Assembly: GCA_964502735.1 (NCBI GenBank)
Contig: CAZCYD010000054.1
Span: 1-19,320, forward strand
Length of the DNA: 19,320 nt
Direction of reading: 5' to 3'
Source: JACKAN01 sp964502735
Lineage (GTDB): Bacteria > Bdellovibrionota > Bdellovibrionia > Bdellovibrionales > UBA1609
Below are positions 1-7,124 of the stretch, piece by piece. The position numbers and the translations under genes are program-made. The notes under the pieces are model-generated. The model was given only the letters and a program-made list of their open reading frames with translations, was not told where the DNA came from and did no database searches. Position 1 is the stretch's first letter. Every line of letters starts with the position of its first letter.

Positions 1-82
1 ATTTTAGATTGCTTACTAAGAGGGCAACTGTACGATCAAGTCCTGACTTCTACAAATCAATGTAGTTAAAGATTTCACTCAT
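1..82 (-). pseudogene. 5' end of an unrecognised gene with an in-frame amber codon, running off the window
   Basis: An ATG at 82-80 follows a good SD (GAGGTG) and sits 17 bases beyond the stop of the dioxygenase gene on the same strand, so it looks like the next gene of that operon. It reads MSEIFNYIDL, then TAG (52-50), then stays open in the same frame to the window edge (KSGLDRTVALLVSNLK). A single CAG-to-TAG change would explain a nonsense-broken gene. The alternative is a chance 10-codon ORF with a fortuitous open tail. I do not recognise the family from 26 residues. Confidence 0.3.
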
Positions 83-99
83 AGTTCACCTCATCGTAT

Positions 100-975
100 T
101 TAAGTAAACCTTAAACACCTCATAGACATTGAAGATAATTGAATGCCTTCATAGTCAAAAACAAGGGTATCTTTTTCGCTACTTGTTCCTAGGACATAAA
201 GTAAAGGTAAATAATGCTCTAAAGTTGGGATACTTAATTTACCCTCTCTTGATTTTAGGGGATCGGAAATAAGAGAAGCGAAATCTCTCTCAATCAATTT
301 GTTTTTAGTCCATTCATCAAACTCAATGGCCCAATCATGTGGCCTTGCATCTTCACCCCAAGTAATCTCTCTTAGGTTATGAACGATATTTCCACTTCCC
401 ATAATCATTACACCTTGCTCTCTTAGAAAACTAAGTTGCTTTCCCAATTCAAAATGAAAATTTATAGGTTGATTTCTGTCCAAACTTAATTGAAAAACTG
501 GCACGTCAGCATTTGGAAAAATGTGTTTCAGAACCGACCAAGTTCCATGATCGAGCCCCCATTTATTGTTTTCAATTCCAATGCTAGGTTCTTTAATTGT
601 TTTAGAGACATTAATCGCAATTTGAGGTGCGCCCAAGGCTGGATATTGAACATCAAAAAGTTCTTTAGGGAATCCATAAAAATCATGAATTGTTTTAGGT
701 TTCTCCATTCCAGTTACCCAAATACCATTTGTTTCCCAATGTGCTGAAACCATCAAAATGGCCTTAGGTTTTGGGAGAGACTTCCCAAGCTTTTGCAAGC
801 TTTGAGTAAAGTCATTATCTTCAATGGCATTCATAGGAGAACCATGCCCTAAGAATAATGTTGGCATTTTTTTGATACTGCTTTTATCTTCAATCATTAT
901 TTTTCTCCCCAGAATAGTTGATGCCACTGCAATCAATACTCCAGCAATGGCATCACGCCTATTTAGTTTATTCAT
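100..975 (-). CDS. ygiD: DODA-type class III extradiol ring-cleavage dioxygenase (YgiD/4,5-DOPA dioxygenase family)
   Basis: Predicted metal-dependent dioxygenase that opens catechol rings (L-DOPA in the E. coli and plant relatives); the substrate here is unknown. Of 291 residues, the enzyme proper begins about residue 38 with PTLFLGHGSP. The four expected metal ligands are visible: His44 (GHGSP), His79 (SAHW), His199 (GNIVHN) and His254 (EHYLPL), offset by 20-22 from the E. coli YgiD ligands; LDHGTW (142-147) is the other family motif. The N-terminus carries a twin-arginine-like segment (NRRDAIAG followed by a short hydrophobic stretch), so export is possible but not certain, because the motif lacks the usual S/T-RR-x-F-L-K. 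The start codon lies one base after the stop of the upstream reductase gene, so it is translated within the same operon. Confidence 0.9.
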   Translation of the reverse strand: MNKLNRRDAIAGVLIAVASTILGRKIMIEDKSSIKKMPTLFLGHGSPMNAIEDNDFTQSLQKLGKSLPKPKAILMVSAHWETNGIWVTGMEKPKTIHDFYGFPKELFDVQYPALGAPQIAINVSKTIKEPSIGIENNKWGLDHGTWSVLKHIFPNADVPVFQLSLDRNQPINFHFELGKQLSFLREQGVMIMGSGNIVHNLREITWGEDARPHDWAIEFDEWTKNKLIERDFASLISDPLKSREGKLSIPTLEHYLPLLYVLGTSSEKDTLVFDYEGIQLSSMSMRCLRFT

Positions 976-976
976 T

Positions 977-1879
977 TTATGCCTGTCCCAGAGGAATAAT
1001 TCCTGATGGGTTTAACTCAGATATTTTGTAATACAAACTTTTAATGTGATCTGGTTTAAAAGTTTTATTAATTTCCTGGGAATTAAGTAATTTTCTCATA
1101 TATCTATCAATATTTCTAAAATCTTTTAATCTTTTTAGATTACATTTAAAAATACCGTGATAGGCAACATCAAATCTCAAAAGAGTTGGTAACAAAGAGA
1201 GGTCTGCTCCAGTCAATTGATTACCAATCAAAAAGTCTTTTCCATCAAGTTTAGCATCCAGTATCGAAAGCTCATCAAATAATTTTGTTACTTCAATCTC
1301 ATATACTTCCTGAGACTTAGCAAATCCTGTTCTATAGCAAGCATTATTTATTGCATCATAGTTGTATTCAATTTCGTTCTCAATTTCTTTTAGATTCTCA
1401 TTTGGAAATAAATCATATTTCTTAGTGGAAAATGCTCTAAAATCGCCATTAAACATCTTAATTATTTCAAGCGATTCATTGTTTACAATTTTCTCCTCTT
1501 TACCATCCCAGAGTACAGGAACTGTAACTCTTCCTGTGTAATTTGAATCACTCTTAAGATATAGCTCTTGCAAGTAATCAAAGCCGTAGTTTTTATCAGG
1601 TAGTCTCACTGAGAAATACCATCCCTTTTCTGCGATATGAGGCTCTACAATCACTAGGTTTATGAGATCACTTAGTCCTAAAAGTTCATAGGCCATTGCT
1701 GTTCTATGGGCCCAAGGACATCCGTAAGAGATGTAGAGGGAGTATCTCCCTCTATCATCTTCCGTCAATTCTTCGATTTTACCTCTGAACTTTGTTTGCA
1801 TTCTTTGAAAATTTCCATTTTCGTCATGCTCAGTCCATTCAGTTGTCCATTTACCATTTACTAACATTCCAAGTGCCAT
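977..1879 (-). CDS. yqjG: Xi-class glutathione S-transferase / glutathionyl-hydroquinone reductase
   Basis: A protein of 300 residues related to YqjG/PcpF/Ecm4. These enzymes reduce glutathionyl-hydroquinones to hydroquinones plus oxidised glutathione in the cytoplasm. The family hallmark CPWAHR is at 54-59, with Cys54 the catalytic thiol (ordinary GSTs use Tyr or Ser). It is followed by the thioredoxin-fold part with an ESLEI segment near 135 (usual glutathione-binding ES position) and an all-helical C-terminal half containing FLIGNQLTGADL, the GST-C signature. Length is a little short of the usual 310-330. The start is supported by an SD (GGAGGAAT) 3-8 bases upstream. It sits nine bases after the YceI gene and one base before the dioxygenase, which suggests a joint role in quinone/catechol turnover. 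Confidence 0.9.
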   Translation of the reverse strand: MALGMLVNGKWTTEWTEHDENGNFQRMQTKFRGKIEELTEDDRGRYSLYISYGCPWAHRTAMAYELLGLSDLINLVIVEPHIAEKGWYFSVRLPDKNYGFDYLQELYLKSDSNYTGRVTVPVLWDGKEEKIVNNESLEIIKMFNGDFRAFSTKKYDLFPNENLKEIENEIEYNYDAINNACYRTGFAKSQEVYEIEVTKLFDELSILDAKLDGKDFLIGNQLTGADLSLLPTLLRFDVAYHGIFKCNLKRLKDFRNIDRYMRKLLNSQEINKTFKPDHIKSLYYKISELNPSGIIPLGQA

Positions 1880-1888
1880 GATTCCTCC

Positions 1889-2416
1889 TTATTTTGTAAC
1901 AATTTTAAATTTTAGAGTTACGGTATCAGCAATTACTTTATCGCCAAGATTTTTAAAGAAGTTTCCTGAACCATAGATCATGTCATACTTAGTACGGTCA
2001 AAGCCTAGTTCACCTGAATATACATTCCCTTTTTTGGTGAATGGGACAACGACATCGTGAGTTTTATTTTTGATAGTTAACTTCCCATATAGGTAGCCAT
2101 TATCAATTTTTTCGACCTTTAATTTTGCCGTTGGATACTTTGCTACATCAAAGAAATCTGCACTTTTAATATGACCTAGAAATTTCTTCTTCCATTCACC
2201 TTCAAGAGTAGTATCCTCAATGGAATTCATATCAGCTACAAATTCACCTTTTCCATTATCCAGCTTTGCCTTTTTCATTTTAATAGGCCCAGTATGGAAA
2301 TCCCCTGTGATCTTTGATCCTTTCCAGACAAAAGAGCTTTTGCCTAGATCAATGTTTTCGGCCATGGCCGTAAACGATGTTAGAAGTAGTGCTGCAATTA
2401 ATACTGTTGTTTTCAT
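1889..2416 (-). CDS. YceI-like periplasmic (lipocalin-fold) protein
   Basis: YceI proteins are periplasmic beta-barrels that bind isoprenoid quinones or similar long lipids. I start it at the ATG at 2416-2414, not the in-frame ATG eight codons earlier. AAGGAG lies seven bases upstream of the inner start, and the protein then begins directly with a signal peptide, MKTTVLIAALLLTSFTAMA, with likely cleavage after AMA. The mature domain starts NIDLGKSSFVWKGSKITGDF and has the family's alternating strands, including LTIKNKTHDVVVPF and ending VTLKFKIV. Its 175 residues are normal for the family. It is the first gene of the operon with the reductase and dioxygenase. The lipid ligand is not predictable. 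Confidence 0.88.
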   Translation of the reverse strand: MKTTVLIAALLLTSFTAMAENIDLGKSSFVWKGSKITGDFHTGPIKMKKAKLDNGKGEFVADMNSIEDTTLEGEWKKKFLGHIKSADFFDVAKYPTAKLKVEKIDNGYLYGKLTIKNKTHDVVVPFTKKGNVYSGELGFDRTKYDMIYGSGNFFKNLGDKVIADTVTLKFKIVTK

Positions 2417-2446
2417 AATTTTCTCCTTGGTTAAGTTCATGTATTG

Positions 2447-2473
2447 ATTATCGCTAAATTTTTAGTGTTGCAA
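2447..2473 (-). promoter_or_regulatory. Putative promoter of the YceI-reductase-dioxygenase operon
   Basis: On the minus strand a -35-like TTGCAA (2473-2468) and a -10-like GATAAT (2452-2447) are 15 bases apart, placing transcription start near 2440, about 25 bases before the YceI start. The spacing is short for a sigma70 promoter, as is common at promoters needing an activator. A half-site AGTGTT (2464-2469), matching the arms of the nearby palindrome, overlaps the -35, where LysR-type regulators place their activation site. Inferred only. Confidence 0.45.
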
Positions 2474-2490
2474 AAGGCCACAAATATGCA

Positions 2491-2520
2491 ATATAGTGTT
2501 CCTAAGAGGGAACACTATAT
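2491..2520. promoter_or_regulatory. 12-bp inverted repeat, likely LysR-type operator
   Basis: The arms ATATAGTGTTCC (2491-2502) and GGAACACTATAT (2509-2520) are perfect inverted repeats around a 6-base spacer. The site lies between the divergent regulator gene and the YceI operon. Its centre (about 2505) is roughly 65 bases upstream of the inferred start of the operon, the standard position of a LysR recognition site. It also covers the regulator's own SD (in the spacer) and the first two bases of its start codon, so it could serve autoregulation as DNA or fold as an mRNA hairpin. Confidence 0.65.
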
Positions 2521-3388
2521 GGATCTTAACTTATTGAAAATATTCATAAAAGTGGCTGACTGCGGAAGTCTAACGAAGGCTTCTAAACTCTTAAATCATC
2601 CAAAATCTAAGATAAGCCGTGACTTAAATAAGTTAGAAGATGAATTCGAGCAAACTTTATTAAATAGAACTCCCAAAGGCATCACTCTAACTGAACATGG
2701 CTTTAATCTTCTTCAGGCTACAAGGGCCCAACTTGAAGACCTTGAAAGCTCTCTACAAAAAGTTAAAAGTGATCCCAATGAAATTAAGGGGAAGATAAAA
2801 CTTACGGCTCCCGAAGATTTATCTAGCTTCATTTTAACAAGACTTATAACTGAATTTATGGATAAGTATCCTGATGTTAATATTGAACTCTTCTCAACCA
2901 CAGAGTTTTTAGACTTTAAGAAAAATAATATCGATTTGGCCCTCAGAATTGGAAAACTGGATGACTCAAATCTTGTTCAGAAAAAAGTCACTGATATAGA
3001 TGTTATTTTTGTAGGTTCAAATTATTACTTGAAATCGAATAAACCTGTTGGTGATATTGCTGATTTAGAATTTCTCACTATTGCCATAATTAAAAACCTA
3101 ACTGGAAACCCATTAAACAAAAATATCTTAAAAAAGGTAATACCTAAGCTTTCATCCAACTCTATGTCTGTTTTAAAAGATTTTGTTTCTCAGGGTAAGG
3201 GAATTGCGACTTTACCCAAATTTTTGTGTAGTAGAGAGTTGGCCTTAAATGAATTCGAACAAGTTTTAGTCAATGATGTATATATCAGTAGAGGATTATT
3301 CATATTATCTCAGCCGGCTTCATACATCCCAAATCATGTTAAAATTTTTAAAGATTTCATTTTCGAAAATTTAAAAAAAGAATTATAG
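2519..3388 (+). CDS. LysR-family transcriptional regulator
   Basis: A 289-residue regulator with an N-terminal winged helix-turn-helix (about 2-60: MDLNLLKIFIKVADCGSLTKA, then SKISRDLNKLEDEF and LLNRTPKGITLTEHG) and a C-terminal periplasmic-binding-protein-like effector domain (about 90-285, starting GKIKLTAPEDLSSF). I choose the ATG at 2519, although the frame is open upstream to 2444, because the family pattern begins exactly there and AGAGGG precedes it. The domain style is that of the AaeR/CrgA/DsdC-like subgroup. It is divergent from the YceI-reductase-dioxygenase operon, the usual arrangement of a LysR regulator and its target. The inducer could be a quinone or catechol, but that is inference from the neighbours. 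Confidence 0.9.
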   Translation: MDLNLLKIFIKVADCGSLTKASKLLNHPKSKISRDLNKLEDEFEQTLLNRTPKGITLTEHGFNLLQATRAQLEDLESSLQKVKSDPNEIKGKIKLTAPEDLSSFILTRLITEFMDKYPDVNIELFSTTEFLDFKKNNIDLALRIGKLDDSNLVQKKVTDIDVIFVGSNYYLKSNKPVGDIADLEFLTIAIIKNLTGNPLNKNILKKVIPKLSSNSMSVLKDFVSQGKGIATLPKFLCSRELALNEFEQVLVNDVYISRGLFILSQPASYIPNHVKIFKDFIFENLKKEL

Positions 3389-3690
3389 ATTCACACACAA
3401 GCAGAACGTGAGCTTAGAAAAGCACCTGAAGAAGTCATCATAGACGCCTACTCTTTATTTGATAATCTCGAGCCGGGCAAGAAACTGACTTTGCCAATTT
3501 CAAAGCCTCTTTCGAATATTCACAAAAGCCTTCATAAATTGAGGTTGAGTTACAAGGACGGAATTTACAGGATTTTTTATCTGATCAAAATAAATGACTG
3601 TATTTATGTATTGCATATTCTTCAAAAAAGACTCAAAAAATTGATAAAAAAACGAAAGATCTACTTTTAAAGCGTATTGGGAGTTTATAG
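3389..3690 (+). pseudogene. Decayed RelE/HigB-like (Gp49 family) toxin
   Basis: Directly after the LysR stop, in the same frame, the translation begins IHTQAERELRKAPEEVIID and continues with LHKLRLSYKDGIYRIFYLIK and YVLHILQK. This is the RNase-type toxin fold of the RelE/HigB Gp49-like family. No start codon precedes it; the first few residues appear lost. In the run of six A at 3624-3629 the frame breaks: frame 0 ends in a basic tail at 3670, but the +1 frame reads the expected family end, KKTQKIDKKTKDLLLKRI, to a TAG at 3688-3690, two bases before the antitoxin start. One missing A in a homopolymer accounts for it. Both lesions suggest an inactive gene, though a sequencing error in the A run cannot be excluded. 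Confidence 0.75.
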
Positions 3691-3692
3691 TT

Positions 3693-3979
3693 GTGAATAA
3701 CAAATCTTACAAATCAGCAGATGACTTCGCAAAAGACTTTGGCCTCTCCGAGGTTGAAATTGCTTTGATTAAAGAAAAGAAGAAGCTCATTGAAAAGCTC
3801 ACTGCCAAGAGAGACAAGATGAAGCTCTCTCAAGCGGCCGTAGCAAAGCTTATTGGTAGCAACCAGTCATTGCAAGAATGGAATCTGGACAAGTCAGCGA
3901 AGTCAGCATGGACTTTTTGATTAAGGTCGCTATGGCTTTAAGTGTTCCCGTTTCAATCAAGCCCTCTAAAGTGGTTTGA
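3693..3979 (+). pseudogene. Decayed Xre-type (HigA-like) antitoxin, frameshifted in its helix-turn-helix
   Basis: GTG start two bases behind the toxin remnant. The product opens VNNKSYKSADDFAKDFGLSE, then a helical stretch and the HTH start KLSQAAVAKLIGSNQS. At about 3870 the frame shifts. Frame 0 ends at 3920 in an unrelated tail, while another frame from 3872 gives ARMESGQVSEVSMDFL followed by a second half ending at a TGA at 3977-3979, which is the expected end of such antitoxins. Restoring two codons (Arg-Val, as in the usual SRVSRME pattern) needs four bases, so a 4-bp deletion within the recognition helix is the simplest explanation. The gene order toxin then Xre antitoxin is that of higBA. 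Confidence 0.75.
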
Positions 3980-4358
3980 GGCCCGTCTAAAGCTGTGGAT
4001 CGTCAAATAATGCAAAGCAGGTGCTAGAGAGTCGATTGGATCCGGGGCCAGCGGTAAATTTCAAAGGACGAGACGTATATTAACTGATACTTGAGTAACG
4101 AAGGCCAGAAGACTCAAGCGGAACGCCACATTGAAAACGGATTTTCCCATAACACCAAATGAAAGTGGTAAGTCGCTATTAATGCGCCAAAGTAATTTGG
4201 TATCAGATAATTTTATAAATTATGCCGTTTGCATATTGGTGAATCTATTTTAAAATTAGAATGGAGTGAATTCGATCTTGTTTTTAACGGATTAATAGTG
4301 GGATTATGCATCATAGAGTATGTTCATAAGTTTTAATTTATATATGTGGGGTTGGTAG
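3980..4358. other. 379-bp stretch without a recognisable gene
   Basis: No reading frame here looks coding. Visible are a 7-bp stem CTTGAGT/ACTCAAG with a 15-base loop (4090-4118) and an AT-only palindrome (4207-4223, arms ATAATTT and AAATTAT). Base composition is less AT-biased in the left half than in the right half. The stretch separates the decayed toxin-antitoxin pair from the acyltransferase gene and presumably holds the latter's promoter, which I cannot place. Confidence 0.4.
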
Positions 4359-5375
4359 GTGCGATATCGTAGCTTTGATGGGACTCGGGTTATCGCGACA
4401 CTGTTTGTGACGCTTTACCACGCATTAGTTATCTTTAACATGGATTCAAATTCATGGCGACCTATGGTGGGATTTTTCTTTCAAACCTTCTTTTTTGGCA
4501 GTGGGTTCTTTATTGCTAGAATTATACTCAACTATCTGAATCTTACAAATAAGGTCGCTTTAAAGACCTTTTACATGCGTCGAATATTAAGAACCTGGCC
4601 TTTGTATTTTTTAGGGCTAGTCATCTATTTACTGTTCGAATCAGCGGGCAATGAACTGTGGAAATACTTTGTATTTATACAGAACTTTTGGAATACACCT
4701 TTTTATATCCACTCTTGGAGTGTGGCCATCGAAGAGCAATTTTACATATTTTGTCCTCTGTTAGTTGTGATTATGGTGAAATATTTTAATCCCACAAAGG
4801 TTTTTTTAACGGCTGTGGCGCTTGTAATTTATCTTCGCTACCACTTTGAAATATACTTCTTTAATAATTCAGCAAATAACACTCTACTGTGGATTGACGG
4901 ACTTTTATTAGGTGTTTATTTTGCAATGCCGTCTTCTTCACGCTGGATAGAGATCTTGAAGAAGAATTATTTTTGGATTCAAATGACATTTCCTATTTTA
5001 TTTTGGCTTCTAATTAAAAATTATAGAATGTTCGGACCATTTTATAATACTCTTTGGGCAATTGTTGTAATTTCATATTTTACTTCAAGTTTAAATGAGA
5101 AGTCCTTATTGGGAAAATTTCTTTCTTTGCACATATTTAGAATTTTAACTGCCAGAACGTATTCAATTTATCTTTTTCACACTTTGCCTATGTATGGGTT
5201 GAGTCGGTTTAATTATGATGGTCCAGGGTTTACAATCCAGAAGTTAGGATTAGTTTTGTGTTCAATGATATTAATGTTAATTTTGGCAGAAATTATTTAT
5301 AGGTATATTGAAAAACCGATTTTAGATTATCGGGATCGTCGGTTTCCTGAAATCAGAGCGCATAATTCAGCATAA
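4359..5375 (+). CDS. Acyltransferase-3 (OafA/YrhL-like) membrane protein
   Basis: A 338-residue multi-pass inner-membrane protein of the family that moves acetyl or other acyl groups onto sugars of O-antigen, peptidoglycan or exopolysaccharide. Visible family motifs are FDGTRVIATLFVTLYH at 6-21 (His21 is the expected catalytic histidine), YMRRILRTWPLYF at 72-84 and SWSVAIEEQFYIF at 119-131. About ten hydrophobic segments follow. There is no SGNH domain. The start is GTG at 4359, chosen because no other start in frame precedes FDG; the SD is weak (GGGG at 4348-4351). The glycan acted on is unknown. The downstream lyase-like lipoprotein, 160 bases away on the same strand, hints at a polysaccharide theme. 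Confidence 0.88.
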   Translation: MRYRSFDGTRVIATLFVTLYHALVIFNMDSNSWRPMVGFFFQTFFFGSGFFIARIILNYLNLTNKVALKTFYMRRILRTWPLYFLGLVIYLLFESAGNELWKYFVFIQNFWNTPFYIHSWSVAIEEQFYIFCPLLVVIMVKYFNPTKVFLTAVALVIYLRYHFEIYFFNNSANNTLLWIDGLLLGVYFAMPSSSRWIEILKKNYFWIQMTFPILFWLLIKNYRMFGPFYNTLWAIVVISYFTSSLNEKSLLGKFLSLHIFRILTARTYSIYLFHTLPMYGLSRFNYDGPGFTIQKLGLVLCSMILMLILAEIIYRYIEKPILDYRDRRFPEIRAHNSA

Positions 5376-5535
5376 TCAAATATTCTTTCTTCTTTCTGTA
5401 TTGGTGCTAGAGATTGTTGAAAGTGCGGAAGTACTCGCTGTCTTAGAATGAGATGCTGGCCAACTTGTGAATTTGCAAAGAGATTGATGTATGAGACAAT
5501 ATTTGAATAACGAATCTGATTAAACGCTCTTCAGG

Positions 5536-7071
5536 ATGGAGAAGATGAAGTCATATTTTAAATATAATCGGAAGCGGTTTACTCCATCTATTTTGTTTAT
5601 AACAATTCTGGTTGCATTAATAATTGTAATCTTTCAAAATTGTACGGATACAGGTTTTAACGTTAAGGAGTATCCCTCACTAGAAAGTCACTCCCCTGCC
5701 AATACAACAGTACAAGTATGCAATCCTGGGGAAAAAAGGCCCTGCTCTATTGAACATGGAGCAGCCTATGAGGAATGTCATGATGATGGATCGTCGGGGT
5801 GGCAGGAGTGCAAGGTTGTCGATTGTGAATCAGGATATTTGATGGAAGTGAATCGGTGCGTATTAGCACCCTGTGAGAATGGTGCTACTAATCCTCCTAG
5901 TTGTAACACCTGCAACTCGGAAAGTTATTGGAATGGGCAAAAGTGTGTCCCCCAGGTGTGTTCGGTTCAGAGCCTAAAAGATTGTACAATTCCTAACGGG
6001 TTCGGGAGTAAAAAATGTAATATTTGGGGATCTGGCTACGAGAACTGTCAAGCTACCAGTTGTCGCGATGGCTACTTGCTGAAAGATAATGCTTGTGTGG
6101 AACGTCTCCACAGGGTCACAGCAACCCCCGAAAAGGGGTTGGTAGTTGGTGCGACTCTTAACGAAGTCAAAAATGGTCAGACTGCCTCTTTTGCTGTGAA
6201 CTCTTTAAAAGGATTTGTTCATCATAGTCTAGTCGGAGGAAATTGCCCTGAGGGTTTCTGGACCGGAAGTATATATACTACGGGACAAATAAAAGGGGAT
6301 TGTAATGTGATCTTTTCTTCCTCAGCTTGTAGTACGATTCCTCTCAGTGGGCCTTTAGCTTCTACAACGAATGGCATAAGCTATTCTAATACCTTTGAAG
6401 AGGCGAGTTTGAACATGAGCTATAGAGGCAATTCGGATCTGGTGGTTCGTCGAGATGGAGTTTCACATCCGAAGTATCTTGAGGCAATTTATCGTCCAGA
6501 TGATAGAGGGAGTCCTCGGTTGTATTTTTTTGATGGATTTCCTCGTGGAGAGGAGTTTACCCTAAATTACCGCGTGCGTTTTAATTCACCATTTGATTTT
6601 GCACGTGGTGGTAAAATTCATGGCCTGAGTTCCAGAGTAAATGCTTCTGGTTGCGTGGAAGTGCATCCCGAGCGCTGGAGCGTGCGTTTGAATTTTGGAA
6701 AAGATGGAATATTGTATATTTACTACTATGATCAAATTCGTCCAAACTCTTGTGGAGCTACTATAGCTGTTCCAAGTTTTAAATTTCAGCAGGATCGTTG
6801 GTACAATCTCTCTTTATACGTGAGAGTGAATACCCCAGGGGTTTCCAATGGGGCGGCCATTGTTTACATAGATGGTCAGAAAGCTACAGGCAAAAGTGAC
6901 TTGCTTTTGCGCAACTCTAGCCATCGGGACTCAGAAATTCAAACGTTTCTTTTTTCTACTTTTTTTGGTGGAAGTACAGCAGATTGGGCTCCCTCTCAAA
7001 CTGTTTCGGCAGGATTTGAACGATTTATTGTAGATCAGGGTAAAAAGTTAAGAGTGTATTGCTCGGATTAA
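5536..7071 (+). CDS. Cys-rich lipoprotein with C-terminal PL14-like polysaccharide lyase domain
   Basis: The 511 residues begin with a basic N-terminus, a hydrophobic segment (18-33) and the lipobox-like FQNC, with Cys36 the likely lipidated residue. Two homologous Cys-rich units follow (about 61-109 and 141-188), each with a Cys-x(6-7)-Cys start and a C-x2-GYLx-x(4-5)-C end (CESGYLMEVNRC, CRDGYLLKDNAC). After a linker comes a domain (about 280-510) with polysaccharide lyase family 14 features: LNYRVRFNSPFDFARGGKIHGL at 343-364, W381-x-VRLNF, WYNLSLYVRVNTPG around 422-435, and STFFGGSTADWAPSQT at 474-489. PL14 members cleave uronate polymers such as alginate. ATG at 5536 or at 5545 (GGAG close upstream) could be the start. 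Activity and substrate are inferred, and a non-catalytic binding role is possible. Confidence 0.78.
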   Translation: MEKMKSYFKYNRKRFTPSILFITILVALIIVIFQNCTDTGFNVKEYPSLESHSPANTTVQVCNPGEKRPCSIEHGAAYEECHDDGSSGWQECKVVDCESGYLMEVNRCVLAPCENGATNPPSCNTCNSESYWNGQKCVPQVCSVQSLKDCTIPNGFGSKKCNIWGSGYENCQATSCRDGYLLKDNACVERLHRVTATPEKGLVVGATLNEVKNGQTASFAVNSLKGFVHHSLVGGNCPEGFWTGSIYTTGQIKGDCNVIFSSSACSTIPLSGPLASTTNGISYSNTFEEASLNMSYRGNSDLVVRRDGVSHPKYLEAIYRPDDRGSPRLYFFDGFPRGEEFTLNYRVRFNSPFDFARGGKIHGLSSRVNASGCVEVHPERWSVRLNFGKDGILYIYYYDQIRPNSCGATIAVPSFKFQQDRWYNLSLYVRVNTPGVSNGAAIVYIDGQKATGKSDLLLRNSSHRDSEIQTFLFSTFFGGSTADWAPSQTVSAGFERFIVDQGKKLRVYCSD

Positions 7072-7124
7072 TTTTTTTCGGATAGCTATGACGAACTAGA
7101 AAAAACTATGCTAGATACATTCTC

